A program made the position numbers and the translations under genes. Under the pieces are notes generated by a model that was not told the DNA's origin, ran no database searches, and was given only the letters and a program-made list of their open reading frames with translations. A stretch of 64,000 nucleotides of DNA, taken from Lepturacanthus savala. Taxonomy: Eukaryota; Chordata; Actinopteri; Scombriformes; Trichiuridae. This document shows, in pieces, positions 61,847 to 64,000 of the stretch. The stretch spans positions 1,488,001 to 1,552,000 of the forward strand of contig JARUPU010000029.1 of assembly GCA_030544235.1 (NCBI GenBank), in the 5' to 3' direction. Position 1 is the stretch's first letter. Each line of letters starts with the position of its first letter.

Positions 61847-64000
61847 ACTTATTTACCTTTTACTTTATGTGAAATGGTATAGTTTTGGATCAGAAATTCA
61901 CCTGGAAAAGCTATTGTTTTCATGTGGTTTGTGTTTTGAAGTTTTTATTGCTCCATATGCATTCTCTCGGTCGGAAGAGCACAAATAGACCAAAAGCTAT
62001 GTAGGCCTAATCAGTACAATATTTTTACAGAAAATCTTATTTACCTTTTACTATATGTAAAATGGTATAGTTTTGGATCAGAAATTCACCTGGAAAAGCT
62101 ATTGTTTTCATGTGGTTTGTGTTTTAAAGTTTTTATTGCTCCATATGCATTCTCTCGGTCTGAAGAGCCCAAAAAGACAAAAAGCTATATAGGCCTAAAT
62201 CAGTACAATATTTTTATAGAAAAACTTATTTACCTTTTACTTTATGTGAAATGGTATAGTTTTGGATCAGAAATTCACCTGGAAAAGCTATTGTTTTCAT
62301 GTGGTTTGTGTTTTAAAGTTTTTATTGCTCCATATGCATTCTCTCGGTCTGAAGAGCCCAAAAAGACAAAAAGTTATATAGGCCTAAATCAGTACAATAT
62401 TTTTGTAGAAAAACTTATTCACTTTTACTTTATGTGAAATGGTATAGTTTTGGATCAGAAATTCACCTGGAAAAGCTATTGTTTTCATGTGGTTTGTGTT
62501 TTAAAGTTTTTATTGCTCCATATGCATTCTCTCGGTCTGAAGAGCACAAAAAGACAAAAAGCTATATAAGCCTAAATCAGATCAATATTTTTATAGAAAA
62601 TCTTATTTACCTTTAACTTTATGTGAAATGGTACAGTTTTGGATCAGAAATTCACCTGGAAAAGCTATTGTTTTCATGTGGTTTGTGTTTTAAAGTTTTT
62701 ATTGCTCCATATGCATTCTCTCGGTCGGAAGAGCACAAATAGACCAAAAGCTATGTAGGCCTAATCAGTACAATATTTTTACAGAAAATCTTATTTACCT
62801 TTTACTATATGTAAAATGGTATAGTTTTGGATCAGAAATTCACCTGGAAAAGCTATTGTTTTCATGTGGTTTGTGTTTTAAAGTTTTTATTGCTCCATAT
62901 GCATTCTCTCGGTCTGAAGAGCCCAAAAAGACAAAAAGCTATATAGGCCTAAATCAGTACAATATTTTTATAGAAAAACTTATTTACCTTTTACTTTATG
63001 TGAAATGGTATAGTTTTGGATCAGAAATTCACCTGGAAAAGCTATTGTTTTCATGTGGTTTGTGTTTTAAAGTTTTTATTGCTCCATATGCATTCTCTCG
63101 GTCTGAAGAGCCCAAAAAGACAAAAAGCTATATAGGCCTAAATCAGTACAATATTTTCATAGAAAAACTTATTTACCTTTTACTTTATGTGAAATGGTAT
63201 AGTTTTGGATCAGAAATTCACCTGGAAAAGCTATTGTTTTCTTGTGGTTTGTGTTTTAAAGTTTTTATTGCTCCATAGGCATTCTCTCGGTCTGAAGAGC
63301 CCAAAAAGACAAAAAGCTATATAGGCCTAAATCAGTACAATATTTTCATAGAAAAACTTATTTACCTTTTACTTTATGTGAAATGGTATAGTTTTGGATC
63401 AGAAATTCACCTGGAAAAGCTATTGTTTTCATGTGGTTTGTGTTTTAAAGTCTTTATTGCTCCATATGCATTCTCTCGGTCTGAAGAGCCCAAAAAGACA
63501 AAAAGCTATATAGGCCTAAATCAGTACAATATTTTTATAGAAAAACTTATTTACCTTTTACTTTATGTGAAATGGTATAGTTTTGGATCAGAAATTCACC
63601 TGGAAAAGCTATTGTTTTCATGTGGTTTGTGTTTTAAAGTTTTTATTGCTCCATATGCATTCTCTCGGTCTGAAGAGCCCAAAAAGACAAAAAGCTATAT
63701 AGGCCTAAATCAGTACAATATTTTTACAAAAAAACTTATTTACCTTTTACTTTATGTGAAATGGTATAGTTTTGGATCAAAAATTCACCTGGAAAAGCTA
63801 TTGTTTTCATGTGGTTTGTGTTTTAAAGTTTTTATTGCTCCATATGCATTCTCTCGGTCTGAAGAGCACAAAAAGACAAAAAGCTATGTAAGCCTAAATC
63901 AGAACAATATTTTTATAGAAAATCTTATTTACCTTTAACTTTATGTGAAATGGTATAGTTTTGGATCAGAAATTCACCTGGAAAAGCTATTGTTTTCATG
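61847..64000 (+). repeat. Higher-order duplication block B' (offset 3,397)
   Basis: Partner of 58,450-60,603. It continues to the window end, so the duplicated segment may be longer. Confidence 0.9.

Larger units (their letters stand above)
36741..64000 (+). repeat. 189-bp satellite array, main block (~144 units, runs off window)
   Basis: Continuous tandem repeat, mostly 189 bp, with 188-bp variants. The unit includes GAAATGGTATAGTTTTGGAT, TTCACCTGGAAAAGC and TGCATTCTCTCGGTC. Diagnostic positions give several unit types: GAAGAGCCC, GAAGAGCAC and GAAGAGAAC after the CGGTCT/CGGTCG site, plus a stop-bearing CACAAATAG type. As 189 = 3 x 63, one plus-strand frame stays open across units, the longest being 43,741-46,128 (795 codons). 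The 63-residue repeat is hydrophobic and basic, with no recognisable domain. I treat it as satellite and not as coding sequence. Confidence 0.98.

Noticed and set aside
34748..64000. Dozens of long satellite reading frames as a tandem-repeat protein gene
   Set aside because: The open frame follows from a stop-free 189-bp period. Stops, 1-bp deletions and residue-changing variants are spread and amplified, there is no start/splice context, and the orientation flips at 36,740.
34748..64000. A CRISPR-like array
   Set aside because: Units are contiguous 189-bp monomers with no short repeat/unique spacer pattern, and the context is eukaryotic.
34748..64000. CENP-B box in the satellite unit
   Set aside because: No match to the TTCG....A..CGGG pattern was seen around the only CGG-containing site.

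Overview
The window looks like repeat-dense teleost fish chromatin. The evidence is the mix of families: a fish-type L1, hAT and CACTA-like DNA transposons, a Helitron that carries a C76-type cysteine protease, a P2X7-C-domain gene, a SAMD3-like gene fragment and L2-like LINE tails. No intact conventional host gene was found. There are no RNA genes, CRISPR arrays or bacterial features. All identities come from reading motifs by eye; no database search was run.

Layout. (1) 1-10,541 and 15,400-25,848 are the two arms of a large inverted repeat (left position + right position is about 25,849-25,949), separated by a spacer of about 4.9 kb. Each arm carries, from outside in: the 3' end of a CACTA-like transposase; an L1 with its own 16-bp target duplications; a 785-bp hAT element inserted in the L1 with 8-bp target duplications; a GTTC-rich exon-like block; a 0.7-kb foldback element with 37-bp tandem repeats; and a decayed P2X7-domain gene. 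The whole nest existed before it was duplicated. The outer arm sequence is nearly identical between copies, and the inner 1 kb is clearly more diverged. (2) The spacer holds a short four-unit satellite relic with its leader, two hAT-like ends, a 24-bp minisatellite, a short TTAGGG run and first-exon sequence of the P2X7-domain gene.

(3) 25,043-28,272 (minus strand) holds a decayed CACTA-like transposase and a decayed SAMD3-like gene fragment. (4) 28.7-32.6 kb (plus strand) holds exon-like proline-rich modules leading into a broken Helitron protein: C76-type protease, basic repeats and PIF1 helicase remnant, with the Rep region missing. (5) 33.18-33.85 kb is an L2-like LINE 3' end.

(6) From 34,379 to the window end is a leader of about 370 bp followed by a very large 189-bp satellite array. 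The first ~10.5 units run in one orientation, then there is a head-to-head inversion near 36,740, then ~144 units run in the other orientation to the end of the window. Because 189 = 63 x 3, single frames stay open through many units (up to 795 codons), but this looks like a by-product of the period. The array has clear higher-order duplications at offsets of 1,702, 2,455, 2,644, 3,397, 3,967 and 4,910 bp. The same leader plus satellite occurs in the spacer at 10,547-11,620, which suggests the satellite spread as part of a dispersed element and was then amplified here.
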